Notes under the pieces: generated by a model | Database searches by the model: none | Told to the model about the DNA's origin: nothing | The model's input: the letters and a program-made list of their open reading frames with translations, nothing else | In this document: positions 46,145 to 55,671 of the stretch, in pieces | Layout of the letters: each line of letters begins with the position of its first letter | Position numbering within the stretch: position 1 is the stretch's first letter | Translations under genes and position numbers: made by a program | Assembly (NCBI GenBank): GCA_035508495.1 | Contig: DATJMX010000077.1 | Span: forward strand, 62,001 to 126,000 | DNA length: 64,000 nucleotides | DNA from: Candidatus Binataceae bacterium | Lineage (GTDB): Bacteria; Desulfobacterota; Binatia; Binatales; Binataceae | Direction: 5' to 3'

Positions 46145-47236
46145 ATGAAAGCCGCTGTTTTTCATGGCCCCGGCCAGCCGCTCAAGATCGAGGACGTCGA
46201 ACTCGATCATCCGCAGGACCACGAGGTCCTCATCAAGACCGTCGCGTCCGGCGTGTGCCATAGCGATCTGCACTTTGTTGATGGCCTCTATCCATACGCC
46301 GCGCCTGCGGTGCTCGGTCACGAGGCCGCCGGAATTATCGAGGAAGTCGGCAAGGCCGTCACTTACGTCAAGCCGGGCGACCACGTGATCTCCTGTCTCT
46401 CCGTGTTCTGCGGCTTCTGCAACCAGTGCATGTCGGGGCATCCGAACCGCTGTTCCAACAAGACCGCGACGCAGCGCAAGCCGACCGACAAGCCGCGCAT
46501 CTCGCAGAAAGGCAAGCCCATCAACCAGTTCCTTGATATCTCGTCCTACTGCGAGAAGATGCTGCTGCATGAGAACGCGGTGGTGAAGATTCGCGAGGAC
46601 ATCCCGCTCGATCGCGCCGCACTCATCGGATGCGGTGTCACGACCGGCGTTGGCGCAGTGCTCAACACGGCGAAAATCGAGCCGGGCTCGACGGTCGCGG
46701 TGTTCGGATGCGGCGGCGTCGGAATCGCGGCGATCCAGGGCGCTCGTATCGCGGGCGCGCGCAAGATCATCGCGGTTGATATGTTCGAGAACAAACTCGC
46801 GATGGCGAAGCGGTTCGGCGCGACCGACACCGTCGACGCGTCGAACAGCGATCCGGTCGAGGCGATCAAGGATCTCGCGGGCGGCGGCGGCGTCGACTAC
46901 GCGTTCGAGGCGATCGGTCTCAAGAAAGCCGCCGAGCAGGCCTTCAACGCGCTCAAGCCCGGCGGCACCGCAACCGTGATCGGCATGATTCCGGTCGGGC
47001 AGAAGGTCGAAATCGACGGCTTCATGTTCCTCACCGAGCGCAAGCTGCAGGGCAGCAACATGGGATCGAACCGCTTCCGGATCGACATGCCGCGCTACAT
47101 CGATTTTTATCTCCAGGGCCGACTCAAGCTCGACGAGATGATCAGCCGCCGCGGCAAGCTTGAAGACGTCAACGAAGCGTTCCGCGCGATGAAGGCCGGC
47201 GAAGTCGCACGCACCGTGCTGACCTTCGACAACTGA
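46145..47236 (+). CDS. Zinc-dependent alcohol dehydrogenase, first tandem copy
   Basis: 363 residues from ATG 46145 behind AAGGAGC. Catalytic-zinc ligands C38 (SGVCHSD), H59 and E60 (GHEAAG). Structural zinc cysteines C89, C92, C95 and C103. A VAVFGCGGVGIAAIQ nucleotide-binding motif. Uses NAD(P) to oxidise alcohols or reduce aldehydes; the natural substrate is unknown. It sits 27 bases before a second similar gene. Confidence 0.9.
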   Translation: MKAAVFHGPGQPLKIEDVELDHPQDHEVLIKTVASGVCHSDLHFVDGLYPYAAPAVLGHEAAGIIEEVGKAVTYVKPGDHVISCLSVFCGFCNQCMSGHPNRCSNKTATQRKPTDKPRISQKGKPINQFLDISSYCEKMLLHENAVVKIREDIPLDRAALIGCGVTTGVGAVLNTAKIEPGSTVAVFGCGGVGIAAIQGARIAGARKIIAVDMFENKLAMAKRFGATDTVDASNSDPVEAIKDLAGGGGVDYAFEAIGLKKAAEQAFNALKPGGTATVIGMIPVGQKVEIDGFMFLTERKLQGSNMGSNRFRIDMPRYIDFYLQGRLKLDEMISRRGKLEDVNEAFRAMKAGEVARTVLTFDN

Positions 47237-47263
47237 GCGACGTCGCTATCAAGGAGCATTCAG

Positions 47264-48349
47264 ATGAAAGCAGCAATTTTCCACGGTCCCAATCAGCCCC
47301 TTAAGATCGAGAATGTCGATATCGACGATCCCAAGGAGCGCGAAGTTCTCGTCCGCACCGTCGCCAGCGGTGTATGCCACAGCGATCTGCATTTCGTAGA
47401 CGGCCTCTACATGTGGCCGACGCCCGCGATCCTCGGGCACGAAGCGGCAGGAGTCGTCGAGAAGATCGGCTCGCAGGTCACCTACCTGAAGCCCGGCGAT
47501 CACGTGATCGCGTGCCTGTCGGTTTTCTGCGGCTACTGCGAGGAGTGCATGTCGGGGCATCCCAACCTGTGCTCGAACAAGGCCGCAACGCAGCGCGGTC
47601 CGAACGACAAGCCGCGCCTGTCGCAAAACGGCAAGGCCGTCAACCAGTTCGCCGATCTCTCGGGCTACGCCGAGAAGATGCTGGTGCATGAGAACGCGCT
47701 GGTTAAGATCGACGAGAAGATCCCGCTCGATCGCGCCGCGCTCATCGGATGCGGCGTCATGACCGGCGTCGGCGCTGCGCTTAACACCGCCAAGGTCGCG
47801 CCCGGGTCGACGGTCGCGGTGTTCGGCGCGGGCGGCGTCGGCCTCGCGGTCATACAGGGCGCGCGGGTCGCTGGCGCTCGCATGATCATCGCGGTCGACA
47901 AGTTTCCGAACAAGCTCGAGCTCGCAAAGAAGCTGGGCGCTACACACACTGTTAACGCGGGCGAGAAAGATCCGGTCGCCGAGATTCGCACGCTCACCGG
48001 CGAAGGGGCGGATTACTCGTTCGAAGCAATTGGTCTCAAATCGGCCGCGGAGCAGGCTTACGAGAGCATTCAGCCCGGTGGAATCGCGACCATCGTCGGC
48101 ATGGTTCCGCTCGGCCAGAAGGTCGAAGTCGACGGCTTCTCGCTGCTGTTCGAAAAGCGCATCCAGGGATGCTTCATGGGTTCGAACCGCTTCCGCATCG
48201 ACATGCCGCGCATCATCGATCTGTATCGCCAGGATCGCATCAACCTCGACGACATGGTGAGCCGCCACGGCAAGCTCGAGGACGTGAACGAGGCGTTCCG
48301 CGCGATGAAGGCCGGCGAAGTCGCACGCACGGTGCTGATGTTCGAGTAG
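47264..48349 (+). CDS. Zinc-dependent alcohol dehydrogenase, second tandem copy
   Basis: 361 residues behind AAGGAGC. Keeps the catalytic zinc residues in ASGVCHSDLHFVDG and GHEAAGVVEKIG, the structural cysteines in CGYCEECMSGHPNLC, and nucleotide motif VAVFGAGGVGLAVIQ. It resembles the previous gene along its whole length, indicating a tandem duplication with likely divergence of substrate. Terminator follows at 48377. Confidence 0.9.
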   Translation: MKAAIFHGPNQPLKIENVDIDDPKEREVLVRTVASGVCHSDLHFVDGLYMWPTPAILGHEAAGVVEKIGSQVTYLKPGDHVIACLSVFCGYCEECMSGHPNLCSNKAATQRGPNDKPRLSQNGKAVNQFADLSGYAEKMLVHENALVKIDEKIPLDRAALIGCGVMTGVGAALNTAKVAPGSTVAVFGAGGVGLAVIQGARVAGARMIIAVDKFPNKLELAKKLGATHTVNAGEKDPVAEIRTLTGEGADYSFEAIGLKSAAEQAYESIQPGGIATIVGMVPLGQKVEVDGFSLLFEKRIQGCFMGSNRFRIDMPRIIDLYRQDRINLDDMVSRHGKLEDVNEAFRAMKAGEVARTVLMFE

Positions 48350-48376
48350 CGCACAATTAACAGGTAGTTATCGAAG

Positions 48377-48400
48377 GCGGCCGGCATGTCCGGCCGCTTT
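48377..48400 (+). terminator. Rho-independent-type terminator after alcohol dehydrogenases
   Basis: A perfect 8-pair stem (GCGGCCGG, loop catgt, CCGGCCGC) is followed by TTTCATT, 27 bases after the stop of the second alcohol dehydrogenase. Confidence 0.7.
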
Positions 48401-48609
48401 CATTCTCGGCGCGTTCGCGAGCGAGCGCGCGACGACCTCGCGCAGCAGGTCGAGGACGCGCGCGGTCGAAAGGCCGAGCGCTTTCACCTCGTCCTCCGCG
48501 ATCGCGTCGCAGGTGCGCTCCACGGTGAAGAGCTGAACCGCGTCGCGCTCAGCCTGCCCCGCTACGACAGGACCTCCCCTCAGCCGTGTCATCATCTTGA
48601 TCTGGCGGC

Positions 48610-49120
48610 GGCGCTGCGCGCGATCGCGAGGCGCTATGCCGAAGTGCTCGCGAGGTTCGTAGATGCAGCGCGAATCGATCGCGCGGTTCTGATCGGCAAT
48701 TCAATCGGCGGCGCGGCCGCCGTTCAGTATGCAGCTTCGCATCCCGAGCGCGTCGCCGGGATTGTGCTCGAAAATCCAGGCGGGTTGGATGTCATAAACG
48801 ATCGAATGGGCCGCATTGCCCTCGGTCTCGTGATCCAGTTCTTCAAAGCGGGAGCGCGCGGCGCGTGGTGGTTTCCCGCCGCCTATCGGACGTACTACAG
48901 CCGCGTGCTGGCGGCGTGGGCGAAGAACGATCAGCTCGTGCAATGGAAGCGAAACGAACCGACGGTCAGGAAATTTCCCGACCTCCGGGTCGAGCTTTTC
49001 GATGCCGGCCACGCCGCTCATCTCGAAAGGCCGAATGAATTTGCCGCCACGGTTGATCGGTTCCTGACTGAGATCGGATGGAACACCGGCACCGCGATCG
49101 ACGGCGCCGCCGCGCGCTAG
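48610..49120 (+). pseudogene. Alpha/beta hydrolase, N-terminally and internally truncated
   Basis: Reading in one frame gives ARRYAEVLARFVDAARIDRAV, then the nucleophile elbow GNSIGG, then ENPGG and a cap start (WWFPAAYRTYYSRVL). It then jumps to AAWAKNDQLVQW (late Asp loop) and FDAGHAAHLERP (catalytic His). Homologues have roughly 40 residues between the cap helix and the Asp loop; they are missing here. The front part with the first strands and oxyanion HG motif is absent too, and upstream sequence (48401-48600) is not recognisable. Probable pseudogene, though the frame is intact. Confidence 0.55.
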
Positions 49121-49989
49121 ATGAGGTTCATCTCCTTCATCACGAGATGAAGCCGTTCCGCGGCCGGCGGCGACATCGGAATGAGCGGCATGCGCAGTTC
49201 GTTGGCGCACTTGCCCATCATTGCCATCGCCTGCTTGACCGGGATCGGATTGGTTTCGATGAACAGCGCGCGTATCAGCGGCAACATCTTGTAGTGCGCC
49301 TCGCGCGCGAACTCGAAGTTGCCGGCGACGGCGGCGCCAGCGAGGTCATGCATCTGCTTCGGCAGCACGTTGCCGATAGTCGTGATAACGCCCTTGCCGC
49401 CGAGTGCGATGATCGGCAGCGTGAGCGCGTCGTCGCCGGAAAGGATCGTGAGCTTTTCGCCGCACAGGCGAATGATGTCGGAGACTTGATCCATCGAGCC
49501 GGTCGCTTCCTTGGCGCCGACGATGTTCTTGATTTCGACCAGGCGCGCAAAGGTTTCGGGCGCGATGTTCGAGCCAGTACGGCTCGGGATGTTGTAAACC
49601 AGCAGCGGCATGTCGGCTGACTGCGCGATCGTCTTGAAGTGACGGAAGATGCCCTCCTGGGTGGGCCGGTTGTAGTACGGGCAAATCAGGAGAGCGCCAT
49701 CGGCGCCCATCTCCTGCGCGGCGCGCGTCAGGCGCACTGCCTCTGCCGTGGCGTTGGAGCCGGTGCCGGCGACGACCGGGACACGCTTGCGCGTCTGCTC
49801 GATCGTGATCCTGATCACATGTTCGTGCTCGGCATGGGTGAGCGTGGAGGATTCTCCGGTCGAGCCGCACGGCACGAGGCCGTCGATTCCTTCGGCAATC
49901 TGCCACTCGATTAATTCGCGCAGCGCGGGCTCATCAACCGCGCCATCGCGAAACGGCGTAATGATCGCCGTCAACGCGCCAGTGAACAT
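49117..49989 (-). CDS. dapA: 4-Hydroxy-tetrahydrodipicolinate synthase
   Basis: 290 residues. Catalytic K160 lies in NIVGAKEATG and Y132 in LLVYNIPSRTG, and the CGSTGESSTL loop is present. Condenses pyruvate with aspartate semialdehyde, entering the diaminopimelate/lysine branch. Last gene of the minus-strand arginine-lysine block. Confidence 0.95.
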   Translation of the reverse strand: MFTGALTAIITPFRDGAVDEPALRELIEWQIAEGIDGLVPCGSTGESSTLTHAEHEHVIRITIEQTRKRVPVVAGTGSNATAEAVRLTRAAQEMGADGALLICPYYNRPTQEGIFRHFKTIAQSADMPLLVYNIPSRTGSNIAPETFARLVEIKNIVGAKEATGSMDQVSDIIRLCGEKLTILSGDDALTLPIIALGGKGVITTIGNVLPKQMHDLAGAAVAGNFEFAREAHYKMLPLIRALFIETNPIPVKQAMAMMGKCANELRMPLIPMSPPAAERLHLVMKEMNLI

Positions 49990-50010
49990 CTGAATGCTGC
50001 CTCCGACCGG

Positions 50011-50901
50011 TCAGGCGACCGGAACGATTTCTCCCTCTCCGACTTCGACTTCGCCGCGAAAGACTTCGATCGCTTCGCCGCTCATGAAAACGTGATTGGC
50101 GTCGGCGCCGCTCTCGCGCCATTCGATTTCGAGCGTGCCGCCGCGCAACTCGACCTTCGCCTTGCGTTCCGCGCGATCGGTGAGCACGGCTGCGACCAGC
50201 GCCGCGCATGCGCCCGTGCCGCAGGCCCAGGTCTCGCCGGAGCCGCGCTCCCACACGCGCATCTTAAGATGGCGTCGCGAGACCGGCAGGATAAACTCGG
50301 TGTTAACGCGTTTCGGGAAAAACCCATGATGCTCGAACTTGCGGCCCAGCGCCGCGAAATCGAGATCCTGCAGCTGAAACACCGCCGAGTTGGGAACGAA
50401 CAATACGCAGTGCGGATTGCCCATCGAGACCGCAGTGATAATTTCCTTGCGGCCGTCGACTTCGAGCGGATAGTTGATGATCCGACCGTCGTCGTTCACC
50501 GGGATACGGCGGCCATCGAGAATCGGCTCGCCCATATCGACGGTGGCGCCGACCAAGCGGTCGCCATCGAAGTTGAGCGCGACTGTTTTGAGACCCGCAT
50601 CGGTCTCGACCACCATCGGATTGGCTTTGACGATCCCGCGATCCCATGCGAGTCGCGCGAGGCATCGGATACCGTTGCCGCACATGTCGCCGCGGCTGCC
50701 GTCGGCGTTGTACATCTCCATCCGGATGTCGCCGGCGTGCGAGGGCGTGAGCATGATTAGGCCATCGCCGCCGATGCCAAAATGACGATCGGAAATTCGC
50801 TGCGACAACTTAGCGGGATCGACAGGGCGCGCACGGGTCGCAACGACGTAGATATAGTCGTTGCCGCAGCCGTGCATCTTGGTGAAATCCAGCGCGGGCA
50901 T
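50011..50901 (-). CDS. dapF: Diaminopimelate epimerase
   Basis: 296 residues. The two catalytic cysteines are C74 (CGNGIRC) and the Cys in WACGTGAC near residue 230. Epimerises LL- to meso-diaminopimelate for lysine and peptidoglycan. Lies between lysA and dapA with 8- and 21-base gaps. Confidence 0.95.
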   Translation of the reverse strand: MPALDFTKMHGCGNDYIYVVATRARPVDPAKLSQRISDRHFGIGGDGLIMLTPSHAGDIRMEMYNADGSRGDMCGNGIRCLARLAWDRGIVKANPMVVETDAGLKTVALNFDGDRLVGATVDMGEPILDGRRIPVNDDGRIINYPLEVDGRKEIITAVSMGNPHCVLFVPNSAVFQLQDLDFAALGRKFEHHGFFPKRVNTEFILPVSRRHLKMRVWERGSGETWACGTGACAALVAAVLTDRAERKAKVELRGGTLEIEWRESGADANHVFMSGEAIEVFRGEVEVGEGEIVPVA

Positions 50902-50909
50902 CGCTCAGC

Positions 50910-52169
50910 TCACTCGCGGCGCAGCTCGACGATGTGCTCGCCGCGCACGATGTCGTCGAAGCTGTCGCGATCGCGGATGATATGCACGTCCTTACCGTCG
51001 ACGAGGATCTCGGCGGCGCGCGGTCTGCTGTTGTAGTTCGAGGCCATCACGAAACCGTAGGCACCCGCGCTCATCACGGCGAGCAGGTCACCGGGCTTCG
51101 GCTCGGCCATCTCGCGCTCGCGCGCAAAGAAATCGCCGCTCTCGCATACTGGTCCGACGACGTCGGCGATGAACGCCTTGCCGCCCGCGCGGCGATCGAC
51201 CGGACGAATCTCGTGGTACGCTTCGTAGAGCACAGGCCGAATCAGATCGTTCATCGCACCGTCGATCACGACGAAACGCTTCACGTCGGTTTCCTTGATA
51301 TAGAGCACGCGCGTCACGAGCACGCCGGCATTGCCGACCATCACGCGACCTGGCTCGGTGATCAGCTTGAGTCCGAGATCGCGCAGCGGAGGCAGCAGTG
51401 AGGCCGCATATTCCGACGGCGGCGGCGGCGATTCCTGGTAGGGGATTCCGAGTCCGCCGCCCAGGTCGAGATACTTGAGACTGATGCCCGCGGTGCGCAG
51501 GCGCTTCACGATCGCGGCGACCTTCTGCCCCTCTTCGGCAAACGGTCCAACTTCGGTGATCTGCGATCCGATATGCGTGCTGAGCCCGACCAGCTCGAGA
51601 TTCTTGAGGCTGCGAGCTTCGGCGTAATACTCGTCGACCTGCGAAAGCGGAATGCCAAACTTGCTGTCGCGATGCCCGGTCGAGATGTGTGGATGGGTGC
51701 CGGGATCGAGATCGGGATTGACGCGCAGGCTGACGGGCGCACTGCGCTTCATGCGGCCCGCGACTTCCGCGATCCGATGCAGCTCGGGGCGCGACTCGAC
51801 GTTGATCATGAGGATGCCGGCTTCCAGAGCCGCTGCGATCTCCTCGTCGGTCTTGCCCACGCCTGAAAAAACGATCTTTTTTGGATCCGCGCCGACGCGC
51901 AGGCATCGCATCAGCTCGCCCACCGAAACAATGTCGAAACCGGCGCCCATCGAGGCGAACAGCTTCAGGATGCTGAGGTTCGACAGCGCCTTCATGGCGT
52001 AGCAGATGAGATGGTCGGTGCCCGCGAAGGCCTCGTCAAAGACGCGAAAATGACGGCGCAGCGTCCGCGTGCTGTAGACGTAAAGGGGCGTGCCGACGCG
52101 GCTTGCGAGCTCGGCGAGAGGCACATCCTCGGCGTAGAGTTGATCGTTCTTGTATTCGAAGTAATTCAT
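50910..52169 (-). CDS. lysA: Diaminopimelate decarboxylase
   Basis: 419 residues. PLP lysine K60 lies in ICYAMKALSN. The glycine loop is LGGGLGIPY, and the active-site CESGDFFA motif follows. Makes lysine from meso-diaminopimelate. Precedes dapF, dapA in transcription. Confidence 0.95.
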   Translation of the reverse strand: MNYFEYKNDQLYAEDVPLAELASRVGTPLYVYSTRTLRRHFRVFDEAFAGTDHLICYAMKALSNLSILKLFASMGAGFDIVSVGELMRCLRVGADPKKIVFSGVGKTDEEIAAALEAGILMINVESRPELHRIAEVAGRMKRSAPVSLRVNPDLDPGTHPHISTGHRDSKFGIPLSQVDEYYAEARSLKNLELVGLSTHIGSQITEVGPFAEEGQKVAAIVKRLRTAGISLKYLDLGGGLGIPYQESPPPPSEYAASLLPPLRDLGLKLITEPGRVMVGNAGVLVTRVLYIKETDVKRFVVIDGAMNDLIRPVLYEAYHEIRPVDRRAGGKAFIADVVGPVCESGDFFAREREMAEPKPGDLLAVMSAGAYGFVMASNYNSRPRAAEILVDGKDVHIIRDRDSFDDIVRGEHIVELRRE

Positions 52170-52251
52170 GTGGAAATCGGCGTCACAGCCGGGTCGTCAA
52201 AAGGGCAGTGAGAGACGGTTTTATCACAGCGCGGCAACGCGAATAAACGGC

Positions 52252-52746
52252 TTAAGGAATCGGCGTCGGCGTCGGGAGCTGGTAGGTCTCCGGATTCGGC
52301 GGCGGCGGCGGAATGCGCCTTATCACGGTCGCGGTGTTCGACGGTTTGCTCACATAACCGTCAGTCGTGTTCGATACGACCTGATAGTGATACGTTTTGC
52401 CGACCTCCGTGCTTTGATCGATGTAGACGAACGTTTTCTGCTGCTGGAAGCGTCCCTGGTCGGTGACCGGAACGTCGGCGATCTTCACATACGGTCCGTC
52501 GCTCTCCGCGCGCGTCAGCGTGAAGCCCGCGAGATCGCGCATCTGCGTGCCACCGGCGTAGCGCTCGGGCCGATGCCATACGACTCGTATCCCCGCGCGC
52601 GGCGTGGTCGCCTGTAAATCGAGGATCTGCTCGGGCCGCGCGTACTCGGGCGGGATCGGCGGCGATTTCACACCGCATCCCAGCCACAGTGCGGTTGCTG
52701 CGGTCGCGATCAGAGCGATCGCGGTAATTTTTATCTCGCGCTTCAC
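52252..52746 (-). CDS. LptM-like lipoprotein with fibronectin-type domain
   Basis: 164 residues. Lipid Cys24 in LWLGCGVKSPPIPPE. The Cys-Gly-x-Lys-x-Pro-Pro start resembles the short LptM/YifL lipoproteins that help the LPS translocon. Those are much shorter, though: here a beta-rich, fibronectin-III-like part (residues about 40-150) follows, with HYQVVSNTTDGYVSKPSN. The stop of argH overlaps its start (ATGA). In E. coli lptM sits next to dapF; here it sits two genes from dapF, an intriguing parallel. Confidence 0.6.
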   Translation of the reverse strand: MKREIKITAIALIATAATALWLGCGVKSPPIPPEYARPEQILDLQATTPRAGIRVVWHRPERYAGGTQMRDLAGFTLTRAESDGPYVKIADVPVTDQGRFQQQKTFVYIDQSTEVGKTYHYQVVSNTTDGYVSKPSNTATVIRRIPPPPPNPETYQLPTPTPIP

Positions 52747-54140
52747 GAGCCCCCGAGCTCCTTCAGGCGGCGCCTCACTGTTGCGGGTGCAGGACCACCG
52801 TCGATCGCGCGACGGGCGAGCGACTGCTCGGCGCTAAGAATCGAGGTCGCGTCGACGCCGAACGCATCGGAATGCCGCCGCAGATCTTCGGCAGTAAGAG
52901 ACTCGAGCGGCTTGCCTGCCTCGACCGCCTCGCGCACGAGCGCGCCGACGATCTCATGGGCCTCACGAAACGGCATCCCATGGCTGACAAGGTACTCGGC
53001 GAGATCGGTCGCAAGCGCATAGCCGCCGGCCGCGTCGCGCATGCGACGGGTATCGAAGCGCAGCATCGGCCAGAACTTCGCCAGCAGGCCGAGCGTCGGC
53101 TTGATCGTGTCGAGCGCGTCAAAGACGCGTTCCTTGTCTTCCTGGAGATCGGAGTTGTAGGCGAGCGGCAAGCCCTTGAGCGTTGTCAGCATCGCGACCA
53201 GGTCGCCGACCACGCGCCCAGTCTTGCCGCGAATCAGCTCGAGCAGGTCAGGATTCTTCTTCTGCGGCATCATCGAGCTGCCGGTTGAAAATTCGTCGGG
53301 CAGCGAGGCGAACGCGAACTCCGACGTCGTCCAGAGAATGATCTCCTCGCTCATGCGCGACGTGTGGACCGCGAGCAGGGCTGCGGCGGAGAGAAAATCG
53401 ACGACGAAATCGCGATCGGACACCGAGTCCATCGTGTTGGCGGTGATCGCGCGGAAGCCGAGTTCGCGCGCGACGAACTTGCGATCAATAGGCAGCGTTG
53501 TACCCGCGAGCGCGCCCGCGCCGAGCGGCATCACGGCGGTGCGCGCTGCGGCTTGCGCGAAGCGCTCGCGATCGCGGCCCAGCATCTCCACGTACGCGAG
53601 CAGATGATGCGCGAGCGACACGGGCTGCGCGCGCTGCAGATGCGTGTAGCCGGGCATGACGGTTTCGACATGCCGGTGCGCCAGGTTCGTCAGCGCCTTG
53701 CGCAATCCGGAGATCAGCGCCACCACTTCGGCGATCTCGTCGCGGAGGTAGAGCCGGAGATCGAGCGCGACCTGGTCGTTGCGCGAGCGCGCCGTGTGCA
53801 GCTTGCGGCCCGCGTCGCCGGTAAGCGCGATGAGACGGCGCTCGATAGATAGATGAATGTCCTCGTCGGCTATATCGAACTTGAAGCGGCCGGCGTCGAT
53901 TTCGGTGCGGATCTGCTCGAGGCCGCGAGTGATTGCCGCCAACTCTGCGCGGGTGAGAAGTCCGATCTTTGCGAGCATCCGCGCGTGCGCAATTGAGCCA
54001 AGAATGTCATGGCGATAGAGCCGCCGATCGAAGGGCAGCGATGCTGTAAACCTTTCAACCTCGGGCAATCGTCCCTTGGCAAAGCGCCCGCGGATGATGT
54101 TGCCGGTTCCGGATTTCGACTTGGAAGACTTACGCGGCAT
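52743..54140 (-). CDS. argH: Argininosuccinate lyase
   Basis: 465 residues. The fumarase-family signature GSSMMPQKKNPDLLELIRGK is clear, and ARSRNDQVALDLRLYLRDE is the second conserved site. Last step of arginine synthesis. Overlaps the LptM-like gene. Confidence 0.95.
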   Translation of the reverse strand: MPRKSSKSKSGTGNIIRGRFAKGRLPEVERFTASLPFDRRLYRHDILGSIAHARMLAKIGLLTRAELAAITRGLEQIRTEIDAGRFKFDIADEDIHLSIERRLIALTGDAGRKLHTARSRNDQVALDLRLYLRDEIAEVVALISGLRKALTNLAHRHVETVMPGYTHLQRAQPVSLAHHLLAYVEMLGRDRERFAQAAARTAVMPLGAGALAGTTLPIDRKFVARELGFRAITANTMDSVSDRDFVVDFLSAAALLAVHTSRMSEEIILWTTSEFAFASLPDEFSTGSSMMPQKKNPDLLELIRGKTGRVVGDLVAMLTTLKGLPLAYNSDLQEDKERVFDALDTIKPTLGLLAKFWPMLRFDTRRMRDAAGGYALATDLAEYLVSHGMPFREAHEIVGALVREAVEAGKPLESLTAEDLRRHSDAFGVDATSILSAEQSLARRAIDGGPAPATVRRRLKELGGS

Positions 54141-54235
54141 AGGTTAGCAAGCTGTTTCCGAACAACCGCGCTCGCAAAACGAGAGCGGTTATAAAAGAGG
54201 CGATCATTGATTCGATCAAACTGGGCGGGTGCGTT

Positions 54236-54412
54236 TCACTCCGCGGCGGGGGAACGGCAGGTGCAGCCGCGCGCGGCGCAGCTGATCGATCCGTCAGGAT
54301 GCTTGATGTGCACGTCGAGCTTGTGATGGCAGCGCTCGCATTCTCCCGCGCGCGGTCGCGGAACGATCTTCGGCTGTGGGCGCGGCGGTTTGAACGGGAT
54401 TACCTTGCCCAA
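54236..54412 (-). CDS. Small cysteine-rich protein, 58 residues (within arg cluster)
   Basis: Reading from a TTG at 54412 gives MGKVIPFKPPRPQPKIVPRP, a proline-rich basic head, then CERCHHKLDVHIKHPDGSIS and CAARGCTCRSPAAE. An AGGAAAGGAA site lies just upstream. The five cysteines and three histidines suggest a zinc-ribbon or iron-sulphur metal site. It is too short for a simple length filter, lies 25 bases from the argG stop and 95 from argH start, and is on the same strand. Family unknown. Confidence 0.6.
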   Translation of the reverse strand: MGKVIPFKPPRPQPKIVPRPRAGECERCHHKLDVHIKHPDGSISCAARGCTCRSPAAE

Positions 54413-54436
54413 ATTCCTTTCCTGCGGCGTGAGAGG

Positions 54437-55654
54437 TTAGCTCTTTGCGCTCGATTGCGCGAGCGCTCGCAACCTCATTCCTGCCAGGCGAATCAGCCCG
54501 GTCGCGTCGGCCTGCTGATAACCACCCGCCTCTTCGAAGCTCACCATCTTCATGTCGTAGAGCGAATTCGGCGACTTGCGGCCCGCGATCGTCGCCAGAC
54601 CCTTGTACAGCTTGAGCCGCGTCACACCGTTCACGTTCCTCTGCGTTTCGTCGATGAATGCCTGCAGCGCCTCGCGCTCGGGCGCAAACCAGAAACCGTT
54701 GTACACCATCTCGGCGTAGCGCGAGACGAGCGAATCGCGCAGATGCATCACCTCGCGGTCGAGGGTTAGCTGCTCGACGCCGCGATGCCCATGCATCAAG
54801 AGTGTGATTCCGGGGCTCTCATACACGCCGCGCGACTTGATGCCGACGTAGCGGTTCTCGACCATGTCGATGCGGCCGATGCCGTGGCGGCCGCCGATCT
54901 CGTTGGCGCGCTCGATGATCTTCGCCGGGCCGAGGCGCTCGCCGTTTATCGCAATCGGATCGCCGTGCTCGTATTCGATCTCGATGTGCTCGGGCGTGTT
55001 CGGCGCATCCTCGGGCGCGACCGTCAGGCGGAACATATCGTTGTACGCCTCGCGCCAGGGATCCTCGAGGATGCCGCCCTCGTAGCTGATGTGCACGAGG
55101 TTGCGATCCATCGAGTAAGGCTTCTCTTTGGTCGCCTCGACCGGGATTTTCTTCTCGTCGGCGTAGGCTATCATGTCGGCGCGGCCGACGAACGGCCAAT
55201 CGCTGCGGCGCCACGGCGCGATGACTTTCAGATCGGGCGCAAGCCGCGCGAAAGTCATCTCAAAGCGCACTTGGTCGTTGCCTTTGCCGGTGGAACCATG
55301 CCCGACCGCATCGGCGCCTTCGGCGCGCGCGATCTCAACCTGCTTCTTGGCGATCACCGGGCGCGCGATCGAGGTACCCATCAGGTAGTAGCCCTCGTAA
55401 ATCGCGTTGGCGCGCAGCATCGGGAAGACGAAGTCGCGCGCGAACTCCTCGCGCAGATCAGCAATGATGAGCTTGCTCGCGCCGGTCTTGAGAGCCTTTG
55501 CTTCGAGTCCTTCGGTTTCCTCGGCCTGGCCGACGTCGGCGCAGTACGCGACGATTTCGCATCCGAAGTGATCCTTGGCCCAGCTCAGGATCACAGAAGT
55601 ATCGAGGCCGCCCGAATAAGCGAGCACCAGTTTCTTGATTTTCTCGGTCGCCAA
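54437..55654 (-). CDS. argG: Argininosuccinate synthase
   Basis: About 405 residues. The PP-loop AYSGGLDTSVILSW marks the ATP-binding site, with GNDQVRFEM as the second motif. Makes argininosuccinate from citrulline, aspartate and ATP. The longest frame begins at TTG 55669, but TTG 55654 has a GGGGAG site at better spacing and I prefer it. Confidence 0.95.
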   Translation of the reverse strand: MATEKIKKLVLAYSGGLDTSVILSWAKDHFGCEIVAYCADVGQAEETEGLEAKALKTGASKLIIADLREEFARDFVFPMLRANAIYEGYYLMGTSIARPVIAKKQVEIARAEGADAVGHGSTGKGNDQVRFEMTFARLAPDLKVIAPWRRSDWPFVGRADMIAYADEKKIPVEATKEKPYSMDRNLVHISYEGGILEDPWREAYNDMFRLTVAPEDAPNTPEHIEIEYEHGDPIAINGERLGPAKIIERANEIGGRHGIGRIDMVENRYVGIKSRGVYESPGITLLMHGHRGVEQLTLDREVMHLRDSLVSRYAEMVYNGFWFAPEREALQAFIDETQRNVNGVTRLKLYKGLATIAGRKSPNSLYDMKMVSFEEAGGYQQADATGLIRLAGMRLRALAQSSAKS

Positions 55655-55671
55655 AAGTCGACTCCCCAATT

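Noticed and set aside
48368..48595. 75-residue minus-strand open frame near the hydrolase remnant
   Set aside because: Overlaps the terminator, has no recognised motif or ribosome site, and no conserved neighbour.
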